From Helichrysum umbraculigerum (lineage: Eukaryota > Streptophyta > Magnoliopsida > Asterales > Asteraceae): 64,000 nt of DNA. The stretch covers positions 13,285,001 to 13,349,000 of the forward strand of contig CATIUR010000006.1 of assembly GCA_949592205.1 (NCBI GenBank). Reading direction: 5' to 3'. Position 1 is the first letter of the stretch. Each line of letters starts with the position of its first letter. Below are positions 23,201 through 34,069 of this stretch, in pieces. The position numbers and the translations under genes are program-made. The notes beneath the pieces are model-generated. The model saw only the letters and a list, made by a program, of their open reading frames with translations, did no database searches and was not told where the DNA came from.

Positions 23201-23212
23201 GCTCTGATACCA
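23201..23212 (-). promoter_or_regulatory. Primer-binding site of the young copia element
   Basis: Minus strand TGGTATCAGAGC, three bases inside the 5' LTR boundary (23216). Complementary to initiator-methionine tRNA. Confidence 0.9.
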
Positions 23213-23215
23213 CTT

Positions 23216-23899
23216 TGTTAGTCCCTGTTTAACTTAATAAACAATCTTACGTAATAAGCCTTGAATATATTATTGAGAAGTTGCGGAATCACACTCAATA
23301 ATATTAAGAAGATCAATGAATATTAATTAATTTAATGAACACAATAATATACCGAAAGCTTCAATCTTATTAATGATATAAGACGAATACACTTGATGTA
23401 TTAGGGTTACAGAAAACCTTGAAGCTGCGCAAAAATCATTAACCTATCTAGGTCTAAAGGATCTCTATTTATAACATATAGAGTCCTATACAATCTCCTA
23501 CAAATATGGAATAAAATAACTTCCATAACCGACTCATACAAAATCATAAACAGTTTTAACTACCATTCTGATGTAAACAGTTGTAACTGTTACACATTCA
23601 GTGGTAACTGCTTCAATTGTAATATGCGACCAAGTACAAATACATAATCAGTGTTAACTGTTTCATATATAACTAACAGTTACTAATACATAAGCAGTTT
23701 TAACTACTTACAGACACATAACTATCAGTTGTAATCTATCTTCAAACAGTTGTAACACTTGTCTTCTCATCAGTTTTCTTCTATCAGTTGTAACTTCATA
23801 AATAACAGTTTTAACCTTCAAAGCAAACAGTTTTAATCACTTGCACTCTGTCTTCTCATCAGAACTTCAACTCAGACCTGAAACAGTTTTGACCCAACA
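23216..23899 (-). repeat. 5' LTR of the young copia element with AACTG-type U3 array
   Basis: 684 bp. On the minus strand U3 starts at 23899. It contains about 13 copies of CAGTTNTAAC or close variants (as read on the plus strand, 23549-23890), then a TATA box (tataaata on the minus strand, 23466-23473). CAGTT/AACTG is the core of plant MYB binding sites. Sequence is identical to the left LTR except one base and a 7-bp gap. Confidence 0.92.
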
Positions 23900-25340
23900 T
23901 TTCATGCTACATACTTCAGACGAAGCGTGGAGGTTGATCGAGACGATGACGATGCATCAACATGACTTGGAGCAAGATGAATCAACTTCGAAGGAAAGGA
24001 GTACTTCTAATGCCTTGGACACTTTAAAAGCTCAAATTGAATCAATCACTAAAGTTATCAAGGACATGCAAGAACAATCACTAAAGTTATCAAGGACATG
24101 CAAGAACCTTCTAAACCCAAACACGAGAAGAAACCTCAAAAGCTATTCTCAAGCCAAAGGTTCAAAGAAGATATTCTTGCCACTACTGGTGAAACCTCTA
24201 ATCAAGCCCATCATTTAACATCTTTCATTCAGAGGCCAACCAGTCGACCTTCTTCTCAATCGTTAGTTCTTTCTTCACCCTCTACTCCCTGTCATTTGAC
24301 TTCTCGTCTAAACACCGAAATTTTCAATAACTTCATGGTTGATCAAAATAATATTAATAAACAAATTGTTGATTTTCAAAACCAAATTGATAGTTTGCTT
24401 AGAATTTCAAACGATTTAGTTAAAAACATGGAGGATAATGTAAAAAGGTTGTTTTTAAAAGTTGATGAGAAGCAAAGAGAAGAAGCGATTAGCAAAGCTA
24501 TTCATCATTCATCTTATGATGATATCCTTGTGGTCACTAGAGGAGGAAAAGAAACTAAGAATGAGAAATCATTAGATATTCCGACAAACGAACCTTCTAT
24601 TTCTTCACCTCTCACTGACTCAGTACCAGTTAAGACTCCCGTCACTTCTCCTGAGCCAGCACCTTCTAAAGCCCCAGAAGTCATTATTCCTACACGTATA
24701 CCTTTCCCTGGTAGGCTTAAGAAAGAGAAACAAGAAGCTCAGTTTGGAAAATATCTAGAGATGTTTAAAAGCTTACACTTAAATGTCAAACTTTTAGATG
24801 CTTTAGTTGAAATGCCTAGTTGTGCCAAATTCTTTAAAGAACTCTTATCAAATAAAGAAAAGCTTAGACGAATAGTTAACTTGCCTTTAGATGCAGAGTG
24901 CTCTTTGATCATGCAACAAGGACTACCCCCAAAGCTAAGAGATACTGGCCGTTTCACCATACCTTGTTATCTATAGGATGTTCAAATAAGTAACGCCTTA
25001 GCCGACTTAGGAGCTAGTGTAAACCTTATGCCATATTCCCTCTATAGGAAATTAGGATTAAGCGAACTTTTACCAATTCGTATGACCATCCAATTAGCTG
25101 ATAGATCAGTTAAACTCCCTCGTGGAATTGCTGAAGATATTATGGTACGTGTTGATAAGTGTTGATAAATTCGTCTTTCCTATGGATTTTGTTGTCATGG
25201 ACATTGAGGAAGACACCGAAGTTCCACTCATCCTTGACAGACCTTTCCTAAACACTGCCAAGGCCGTCATCGACGTAAATGAAAAATCTTTAAAACTTTG
25301 AGTTGGAACTGAGGAGGTCACCTTCAATGTTGATAAACTA
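23900..25340 (+). pseudogene. Athila-like gag (C-terminal part) and protease
   Basis: Resumes the outer gag frame after the copia insertion (TSEAWRL-like region). A perfect 32-bp tandem duplication (24043-24074 / 24075-24106) shifts the frame, and coding continues in another frame from 24098 to 24973. The FPGRLKKEKQEAQFGKYLEM and LPPKLRDTGRFTIPC motifs typical of Athila are followed by a TAG at 24974. The protease region (ALADLGASVNLMPYSLYRK; DLGAS active-site segment) follows to 25300. It has a second tandem duplication of 10 bp (gtgttgataa at 25149-25168) and a TGA where CGA is expected (about 25300). Confidence 0.9.
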
Positions 25341-26221
25341 ATGAAACAACCTGTGGAAGAAGACCTTGGTTTTGTAGACTTTATGCTGGAAATAATTGAA
25401 GAACACCTGGAAGAGATCCTCGCAGTAAGCAGCAATAACTATCTTCCAAACACGGTCATCACTACCAGAAGACTTTGCCAAAAAGATGGAGGTCTATGCT
25501 CAGTTATCTCGGATCCACCAACCGCATCTAAGGAAGTGTTATTTCCTTTAAAGAAATCCAGCAATCAGCTTAATAATTCTATCACAGCTGTTCCGCTTGG
25601 ATTTGGCACACCTGTCAGTCTCCTAAGAAGGAACCCTACTCCTGAAGTGCCTGATTCATCTCTCACAAAAAACCAAATTCTGAAGACTCTCGAAGAGATG
25701 GAGTCAATGCTTAAATCACCTTATCTACAATCTGAAAGATCAAATCAAGAGATCACATTCAGCACATCTTCTTCTGCTCAAATTCAGAGATTTGCATTCA
25801 CGGAGAACAACGATACCACAAATACTGAAGACAATGCAGTCTCTCACTCTTCAAAAGCAAAATACGAGCTAAGAGAAGATGAGCTCTCCGATAAACCAGA
25901 ATGGGTTGAAATAGCATCAGCCGACAGTCCAGAGATCCCTGCAGAAGATTCTGAATTTCAGACGAAGTTCGACGAACTTAAAAGAGACGAAATTGCAAGG
26001 ATGAAACCTTCCATAGAAGAACCACCCGAATTGGAGCTGAAGGAGCTACCCTCACACCTTGAATACGCTTTTCTCGAAGGACCTTCACACTTACCAGTTA
26101 TCATATCAAAAGACCTGAAGTCGGAAGAGAAAGCAAAACTTATTCAAGTCTTGAAGTTACACAAAAAAACAATTGCTTGGAAGATTTCTGACATTCAAGG
26201 TATCAGTCCGAACTATTGCAG
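25341..26221 (+). pseudogene. Athila-like pol, protease-RT linker
   Basis: Open for almost 300 residues in one frame, starting near MKQPVEEDLGF. The first 200 residues are acidic linker; the last 80 (PPELELKELPSHLEYAFL, then KKTIAWKISDIQGISP) are the start of the gypsy RT domain. The frame is broken at 26222 by the solo LTR and continues at 28535 with THKILMENDF. The left duplication copy reads tgcag where the right copy reads tgcac; the right one matches the coding sequence. Confidence 0.9.
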
Positions 26222-28529
26222 TGATTTGACGTAAAAAGACATGTTTTACACACATCTTTTACCTCATATTTAGCACTTAATTAACAAAAACATGCCAATA
26301 AAGCTCACATTTACCACATTTTGTTAAAAAGGTCTTAACTTTATAAATATTTCAAAAACGACGGTAAATGGACGAAAAACACACTTAAATAGGCATAATT
26401 CGTTCGACACGCTATTTTATCGTAAAACTCCGATCTGGGACTTAATAAATATCTTAAAATGTAGGTCTGGAGAATACGAACGCGTGGATATAAAGAACGT
26501 TGAAAACGGATCAAGAACGAAGAAGTTAGAGCCAAACGAGTACGATCCAGCACACAAGACTTACGATCCAGCACACAAGACCACGGACCAAGGGAATACA
26601 CCCCCCTAGGGGCCGTATACCCCCCTACAGGGGCCGTATACCCCCTCTACAGGGCCGTATACCCCCTGTTTGGGGTGGTATACCCCCTTCTAGGGGTGGT
26701 ATACCCCCTCTACGGTGCATGATACCCCCTATTTGCTACCGAATACGCCCTATTTGCTACCGAATACGCCCTATTTAGGGTGGTATACCCCCTTTACGGT
26801 GTCGAATTTCATAGCTAGGGGGTGTATTTCAGTGTTAAATTGGAGCGAGGGTGTTAAGTGTAAAATCGTATCTTGTATGCCTATAAATGGTGGCATCAAC
26901 CTCCTCATTTTCACAACATTCACCATTCACAACACAATTCACTTTCACACACTTTCTCTTGTAATTTTATTTCTTAGTTAGTTTCTCTCTCTAGTTTCTC
27001 TCTCTATCACTACTCTTAGGAGTTAGAGGAGAAATTAGAGGGTAGCTAGTAGATTAGAGGAGAGATAATCTTTGTAATAAAGGAGTATTACTGTTCAAGC
27101 TGGTATTCAAGGATTGCAATTATTTTCTCTCTGTTACGCTGCCCTATTATCCGGTGATATCTATTCCTTCATACTGTTATTATGTCTGAATTATCCATGC
27201 GTAATATTATGGTATGTGCTTTATTTGTTGCCATGTTTATTGAGTAGTGTAATATTGTGATTGTTGGAATGTAGATATTTAGGAGTAGGGATGATGTTAA
27301 ATTAATCTTTAATTAAATATGTGATTGGAAATTGTTATGTTATGTATCGCGTTGAACTTTTCAAGCGGTAGATCTAAACCACCATATACACTCTTTCCAA
27401 GCTTTCACGTGGCTATTACTTTAGTATTAGGACCTGATCAACCCTAGTATCGGTAGATAGTTATCTGTGTTATTGTTGAAGCTGTGGACATGCTGTAAAA
27501 CGGCCTAGTACTTAGTATAGCGATGGAAACACCTCTGGTGGAGTACAAATGCGTGGAAGCTACGGACCGGTCGTAAGCATATGACACCGTGGATACCTGG
27601 AAGTCACCCTTCCTGAACATGGTCTAGGTATATACAAAGCTGTGGAACTGCTGAAAAACGTAGTATACACCGTGAAACAAACCTAGGGATGAACGTTTGA
27701 TCGCAAAGTAGGGTCTACACCTTGACGGAAGTACTTGTGCTTCTCAACTAAGTTTAAGGGATCTGGAAAAGAAAGCAAACATTCAGCTGTAGTGTAAGAT
27801 GCTTAAATCCCCTTATCCAACATAACCGACAGTTTAACGTACAATAGCAAGCAATTAGTATAAACCTTAATAAAATCAATTAGAACTAGGTGTTAAGAAC
27901 GGTCAGAAATTAAATATCGGTCTGTTACCTTATTCATGCACCCAGGGTTAATCCCAAGAAGGGTCACTTGTCCTCATCGGACAGCGTTGTGGGTTGAGCA
28001 GCCTGATCTGATCAGAATCATGATAGCCTAGTACTCAATGACATACGACTTAGGGTTTCCACTTTAAATCGCAGGGTGCTAGTGTTTACACCAAACCTCT
28101 GTTGATTTAATTAAGGCAAGTCTCCAATCATCTTTTATAATGAATATCATCCCAAAACCTGAATATTGAAACTTCAGCAATCACAACTCTATCTATCTGC
28201 TTACCCTATCCGTAGTGTAGTATTTTACTTTCCTGCATCTTAGTTAAATTAGAAAATACCAAAAACAAACCCTTCCTGCTCTATTAAACTCATCCTATTA
28301 GCTGCTATTCTGTGAGGTATTTAATTCATTTCGATTCGCTCCGATTTTAAGAACGACACCTGAGTCAGACTTACCGCTTACTACCCTAATACCCTTAGAG
28401 CAGTAGGTAGTAATAAAGCTTAGGCTTCCCAGCACTTATAAATTTAAAACCCTCTTATCACCCGCCTCGAGCGTGAGGTCCGACGACGACAGGAAGCGAT
28501 TCTTGAACCGACCGTTCGGGGTGCGATCA
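26222..28529 (+). mobile_element. Solo LTR of a second Athila-like family inside pol
   Basis: 2308 bp starting TGATTTGACGTAAAAAG (aligned to TGATGTAGCGTAAAAAG of the outer element) and ending GTGCGATCA. Flanking 5-bp duplication is tgcag/tgcac (26217-26221 and 28530-28534, one mismatch). It holds a GGCCGTATACCCCC-type tandem array (26595-26831), TATA box tataaat at 26882 and CT-rich start region (26985-27005). The R-U5 module with 'tatagcg..ggaaac' is at about 27490-27590. No internal domain is present. Confidence 0.9.
26595..26831 (+). repeat. About 22-bp tandem array, GTATACC-centred
   Basis: Roughly ten degenerate units of the form gggccGTATACcccctctaca. Successive units drift to gggtGGTATACCcccttcta and then gctaccgaatacgccctattt, the last one exactly repeated. 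The array lies about 50 bp upstream of the TATA box of this LTR. Confidence 0.88.
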
Positions 28530-28534
28530 TGCAC

Positions 28535-29962
28535 TCACAAGATCTTAATGGAAAACGACTTCAGATCATCAGTTCAAAGGCAGAGGAGAGTCAACCCGAA
28601 GATTCAAGAAGTGGTTAAGAAGGAAGTTATCAAACTCTTGGACGCTGGCCTGATTTTCCCTATTTCAGATTCCCCTTGGGTCAGCCCAGTTCAAGTTGTC
28701 CCAAAGAAAGGAGGAATGACGGTTATCGCTAATGAAAACAACGAATTAATTCCAACATGAGCCATCACCGGTTGGAGGGTGTGTATTGATTACCGAAAAC
28801 TAAATGAAGCCATTCGCAAAGATCACTTCCCTCTATCGTTCATTGATCAGATGCTGGAGAGATTATCAGGAAATGAATTCTACTGTTTTCTTGATGGATT
28901 CTCGTGATATTTTTAGATTCCTCTCGATCCAAAGGACCAAGAAAAGACGACATTCACATGTCCATATGGAACTTTCGCCTACCGACGTATGCCGTTTGGT
29001 TAATGTAATGCACCTGCTACATTTCAGCGATGCATGGTGGCAATTTTTCATGACATGATCGAACAATGCATGGAGGTATTCATGGACAACTTCTCAGTCT
29101 TTGGAGATTCCTTCTCTACTTGTCTTTCCAACTTGGATCGAATGCTTGCTCGATGTGAAGAATCAAACCTCGTTCTGAATTGGGAAAAATGCCATTTCAT
29201 GGTAAAAGAATGAATAGTTTTAGGGCACCGCATATCAAAAGCCGAAATTGAAGTTGACAAAGCTAAAGTTGAAAGTATCTCAAAACTTCCTCCACCTACT
29301 TCTGTTAAAGCCATCCGAAGTTTTCTAGGTCACGCCGGATTCTACCGTCGCTTCATCAAGGATTTCTCCAAGATCTCTCGACCTATGACTCATCTTCTTG
29401 AAAAAGATACTCCGTTTGCCTTTACAGATGAATGTCTCCAAGCTTTTAACTACCTGAAAGATCAGCTTGTACATGCACCGATAATGATTGCCCCAGATTG
29501 GAGCCTTCCATTTGAGATATGTGCGACGCTAGTGATTTCGCGGTTGGAGCTGTATTGGGACAGAGGAAGGATAAGCACTTTCAACCAATATACTATGCCA
29601 GCAAAACGCTCACAGACGCTCAAGAGAATTACACAACCACAGAAAAGGAGCTGCTTGCGGTAGTATTTGCTTTCGATAAATTTCATTCCTATCTTATGCT
29701 GTCCAAAACTATTGTCTATACAGATCATTCAGCCTTGAAGTATCTTTTCAAAAAGCAAGATGCCAAGCCTAGACTGTTAAGATGGATTCTACTCCTGCAA
29801 GAATTCGATATCGAAATCAGAGATAAGAAAGGAGCAGAAAACGTTGCAGCAGATCATCTAAGCCGATTAGAAAATCCTACACTAGAGCAGCTTAATGAAA
29901 AGGATATTCAAGACCAGTTTCCTGAAGAACAACTCATGCACATCAGCAAATACCATTAAGGA
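28535..29962 (+). pseudogene. Athila-like reverse transcriptase and RNase H
   Basis: Continues pol: KLLDAGLIFPISDSPWVSPVQ, then GWRVCIDYRKLNEA, TFTCPYGTFAYRRMPFG and the catalytic-site region at 29076-29093. There the usual F-x-D-D reads FMDN, losing the second Asp. RNase H follows (CDASDFAVGAVLGQR, TDHSALKYLF, ADHLSRLENP). Stops or frameshifts occur at 28758-28760, around 28905-28915, near 29001, near 29211, and at about 29515, where the frame changes. Clearly inactive. Confidence 0.93.
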
Positions 29963-31252
29963 TCTACATCCAAAGATCCTTGGTATGCTGATCATGCTAA
30001 TTTCCTGGTGGGAAACATAATACCCAAAGGAATGCCGACATCTCAGAGATGAAGATTCTTTCGCGACATAAAGAATTACTATTGGGACGATCCTTTTCTC
30101 TTTAAGGTTTGCCCTGATCAGATCATTAGAAGATGCGTCGATGGGAAGGAAGCAGAACAAATCCTTCGACAAAGCCACCATAGACCTACTGGAGGACATC
30201 ACGCAGTTAACCTAACAGCACGAAAGGTGTATGATTCTGGCTTTTACTGGCCAACCATCTATCGAGATACTTATGACCTGGTGAAACGCTGCGACATTTG
30301 CCAAAGACAAGGCAATGTGTCAGCAAGGAACGAAATGCCACTTACTAATATCCAGGCTTGTGAGATCTTTGATATCTGGGGGTTAGATTTTATAGGACCT
30401 TTCCCTAAGTCTAATGGAAAAGAGTACATCCTAGTTGCTGTCGATTATGTCTCCAGGTGGGCCGAAGCACAAGCTTTCCCGACAAATGATGCCAGAGTAG
30501 TGACAAAGTTTCTCAAACAACTATTCTGTCGATTTGGAACTCCAAGAGCTATCATAAGTGATCGTGGCACTCACTTCTGCAACACTCAATTCATGAAGGT
30601 TATGCAGCAGTATGGCGTCACTCACAAGATGTCCACCGCCTACCATCCACAAACAAATGGACAAGCTGAGATCACGAACAGAGCTTTAAAGAGAATCTTG
30701 GAGCGAACGGTCGGAAATCATGGGGATAAGTGGGCTGACAAATTAGACGCTGTGTTGTGGGCATTCAGAACTGCTTACAAAACACCTTTAGGAACCACAC
30801 TATATCGTCTGGTTTATGGCAAGGCATGTCACCTACCAGTGGAATTAGAATACAAAGCATACTGGGTGCTGAAGAACTGCAATCTGGACACTTCTATAAC
30901 AGGTTCCCACCGAAGAATGCAACTAAATGAATTGGCCGAAATAAGAAATCAAGCATATGAAAGCTCCCTGAACTACAAAGATAGAACCAAGAGGATTCAT
31001 GATTCCAAGCTTAAACTCTCAAGGTTCAAACCAGGAGATAAAGTGCTTCTCTTTAATTCGCGCTTCAAAAAGTTCTCTGGAAAATTCAAGATCAGGTGGA
31101 CCGGACCATTCATAATCTCAAAGGTATTCCCTTATGGGGCAGTCGAACTCGAATCACCAGAAGGTAATTTTAAGGTAAATGGTCATCGGTTAAAGCATTA
31201 CATCGAAGACTTCCCCATTCGTGAGGATGTCTTTATCTTCGAACCACAATGA
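29963..31252 (+). pseudogene. Athila-like integrase, mostly intact frame
   Basis: After two stops in the RNase H-integrase connector (29957-29959 and about 30047), an uninterrupted frame from 30227 to 31252 carries the zinc finger tail (CDICQRQGN), the integrase core (GLDFIGPF, IISDRGTHF, HPQTNGQAE) and the C-terminal domain (FKPGDKVLLFNSRFKKF, then KIRWTGPF). The upstream HHxxx part of the zinc finger (GGHHAVNLTARK) is in the same frame, so the catalytic core itself could still be translated. Confidence 0.92.
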
Positions 31253-31551
31253 GTCAGCCAGAAAGGTACAAGAGTCGAGCTAAAAGACTCTTTAAACAAA
31301 GCGCTCTTGGGAGGCACCCCAAGCTTATCTTACTTTTCCTGTCCTTTTTATTTCTTAGTTTATTTTTAATCTAGTATTGTTATCACTGATCTAATATATG
31401 CAGGCTTGCGACTTATCACACAATCAAATAGCTTTATCTGAGATAAGTTTCATTTACACAAGTGCAAAAAGATCAGATGGCATTCCATCTATTCTTTAGG
31501 CATTTGTCTACTTTCTATTAGCATTACCTGTTCTGTGTTTATTTCAGGAAG

Positions 31552-32178
31552 GACGCTCGGATCGAGACTGAGGATCATGTTGCTGAGAGGCAACCTAGAC
31601 AGAGGAGACGACACAGACCCAGACAGAGGAGACGACCCAGATACAGGAGAGCTTTACCTGCTATCCCTGAGGAGGGACTTGTAGATGTTCAGCTAGAGCA
31701 TGAGGAGGAGGCCACATCACATGCAGCCCAGCCTGTGCCACCATAGACTACTCCAGCGATCAGACAGCCACCTACTCTCGAGTATGGCATTACCCTGTAT
31801 GATCCCGCTGCTACTTGGGCCTTGTTCTAGACCTTCACTACACATCATCAGATCCTTTCAGCACTGTGTGAGGTAGCCGGATTGCCGAGACCTGCGGGAC
31901 CACCTTTTAGGTTGGGACCAGACCCCGGACCATCTCGACCACCCTGGTCTTTCTTCCCTCCTGCTGGATCTTTTGTTCGACCTTCTGTTGGACCATCTAC
32001 TGGACACCCTATTGCTCCTGCTGCCTCTGAGACCTCTGCATCTATGGATCCAGTTCTTCGTGAACAGCTTTATGCCATGCTTGATGTTTCGAGCCCAGCT
32101 ATTGCACCAGTCTATGACAGGACTGCAGAGGATGAGTTTGATCCAGATAGCGATGACCTACTAGATGACTATTATTAG
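31552..32178 (+). pseudogene. Extra 3' ORF of the Athila-like element (basic N-terminus, Pro-rich)
   Basis: In the frame of 31552 about 208 codons can be read with two TAG stops (near 31744 and 31828). The last 98 codons (31882-32178) are open. The first 45 residues are dominated by Arg-rich repeats. The later part is Pro-rich (PAGPPFRLGPDPGPSRPPW) with an acidic C-terminus (DEFDPDSDDLLDDYY). A polypyrimidine-TTTCAG sequence at 31530-31546 looks like a 3' splice site just upstream. Athila elements often have an additional ORF here, sometimes called env-like; no membrane segment is visible, so I do not call it an envelope. Confidence 0.6.
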
Positions 32179-34069
32179 TTTACTTTATCTTTTTTTATCT
32201 TTTTTTATCTTTATTTTATTTCATGTATTACTCTGTACTTGTGAGACGTGATACTCTGATGAGGTTGTGATTACTGCAGAACTAGCTTCATATGGAATGG
32301 CTGAGCCTAAACTTCTGAAATCATTTGCACCACTTCTGCACGAACCTGGTCCAACTCCAGTAACCGCTATTTATAGGGAAGTTCCTTTTCAGTATTTTCA
32401 ATATTTTGCCATGACCCCCATTTCAAATTCTAAGTGTGGGATTAGCAACCCCACTCTTAGAAAATACTTGAAACTAAAAATTGTTCAATAAAATCATTAA
32501 AACCCTAAGTGTGGGATTCTCCCTACTTAGTGGCAAAAACATTGAGGACAATGTTTATTTTTAAGTGTGGGATAGCAATATACCCTACTTTCGTATAATA
32601 AGCTTAAATTTTTTCAAAAAATGTCCTCAAATTTTTCAACTTGTTCTCGCATGAAGCCAATATGTCATCACTTTACCCTAAACTTTTAAAACCATTTTTG
32701 AGTCAACAATATATGTAAGGCTACAAAATTTTTTAAAATAAACTCAAAGGTTAAGCAGAAAGAGGTAGAATCAGGTCAGATTCCAACTTTTTCTTAATAA
32801 AGTCTAAGAGGGGCATCACATTACTGGGCACATACAACCCTATAAACTTGCGGTGAGGTATCTTGAGCCCAAAAGCATTCATTTTTAATGCTTCACTTTT
32901 AGTTTCTTGTGTGTGACCGGTGCATGTGTTCTGAATTAGAACTTGCTCCTGACATGCGTTTCGAGACCATATTGACAGGTGCCATACGTGGCATAGGTGC
33001 AATTAGATGACCTGGACATTTTTAGGAATAACCCTTTTTTCATATCTTTTCAAGCCAACCCTTTTCCGACACTTTTAAGTGTTGAAGATCCCCTAGAAAA
33101 CCCTGTTGAGCCTAAGCCTTTTTGTTTCTTTCAAAACCCTAAAAGACCACATTTCCACTCACCACCAAAACGTCTTGATAAAAGAAATTTCTGAGGAAGT
33201 GAGAAACAGCTATTTGGATGTCCTTACCCACTCGAGCAATTACTCCCTCAAGTCCTAAATTCCTGGTGACGAACTTCAAAAAGAAGAATATCAAAAGAAA
33301 TCACCCGAAGCTCCCAAAAGAATCATTCATGGAGCCGTGAAAATTATCTTGAAGAAACTGCAAAAGCGAAAAGAGGATGAGGCATCTAAAAAAGCAAAAG
33401 AAAAAGAAAAAGAAAATAGAAAAGAAAATGCCTCAAGAAAATACAAAAAGAAAGAATAAAAGATCCAAGGAAGTTCAAGAATCATCCAAAAAGAAGAAAT
33501 TCTCGGTGGATTACCCTTTCTATAGGATTCAGTCAAATAAAGGTTTCTCACGACCTTAAGAGTTTCTGGAGTAAAGATCAGTCCTTCCTTCCATACCCTA
33601 CCAACCTTTCCTTTTTCAAAATATTTCCCTTTTCACCCCCAAAATACAACCCAATCAAATGTCCTGGGATAATTAGTGCCGTCCCTGTCTAAGTGGTGGA
33701 GATTCGATTCTCGATCAAGCCTATGACGATGAATGCTGCATGACTGGTATTATGAGCGATTTCGTTTGATCTAGATTATTAGGAAACCCGATACACTTGT
33801 GTGAATTGAGTGACCACCTGGTGAGGAATCGCCCAGTCATGTATATTCCAAGATCACGAGAACTGAAAGCATGCCTAAGATGATCATTCTGAAAAGTTGG
33901 ATACGTCGTGTGCATATCTCCTATGTTACACCTGAGGGATTATTTGATTATTTTCGTATTTTTACTTATATTTACGACTCCTGTAAAAACATTTTTTCAG
34001 AAAAAGTTTCTGGGCATAGTTGACAGGCGGTTGCTTGAGGACAAGCAAAACTCTAAAGTGTGGGATATT
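32179..34069 (+). other. Non-coding 3' internal region with repeated polypurine-like motif
   Basis: No intact gene. TAAGTGTGGGAT occurs at 32431, 32506 and 32562, and a variant (aaagtgtgggat) abuts the 3' LTR at 34055, where it serves as the polypurine tract. Bases 33200-34069 match the reverse-oriented sibling at 4418-5278. The ORFs at 33327-33559 on both strands are low-complexity Lys/Glu or Phe/Ser runs. Confidence 0.75.

Larger units (their letters stand above)
16919..23899 (-). mobile_element. Young Ty1/copia element lacking RT-RNase H
   Basis: 6981 bp with LTRs at 16919-17609 and 23216-23899 and target duplication tttca (16914-16918 and 23900-23904). Sense is on the minus strand: PBS (TGGTATCAGAGC) next to the right LTR, long gag ORF, protease-integrase ORF, then polypurine tract by the left LTR. 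The two LTRs differ, by direct reading, only by one substitution (g/t near 16950) and one 7-bp indel, so insertion was recent. Both ORFs are uninterrupted, yet no reverse transcriptase or RNase H is encoded, so it must depend on a partner. Confidence 0.95.

Noticed and set aside
16919..23899. Possibility that RT lies on another strand or is interrupted within the young copia
   Set aside because: The whole element is accounted for by two long open frames and LTRs; no RT-like motif was seen in the remaining frames.
31882..32178. Envelope gene in the Athila-like element
   Set aside because: No signal peptide, transmembrane segment or fusion-like region visible; only a Pro-rich hydrophilic ORF with stops upstream.
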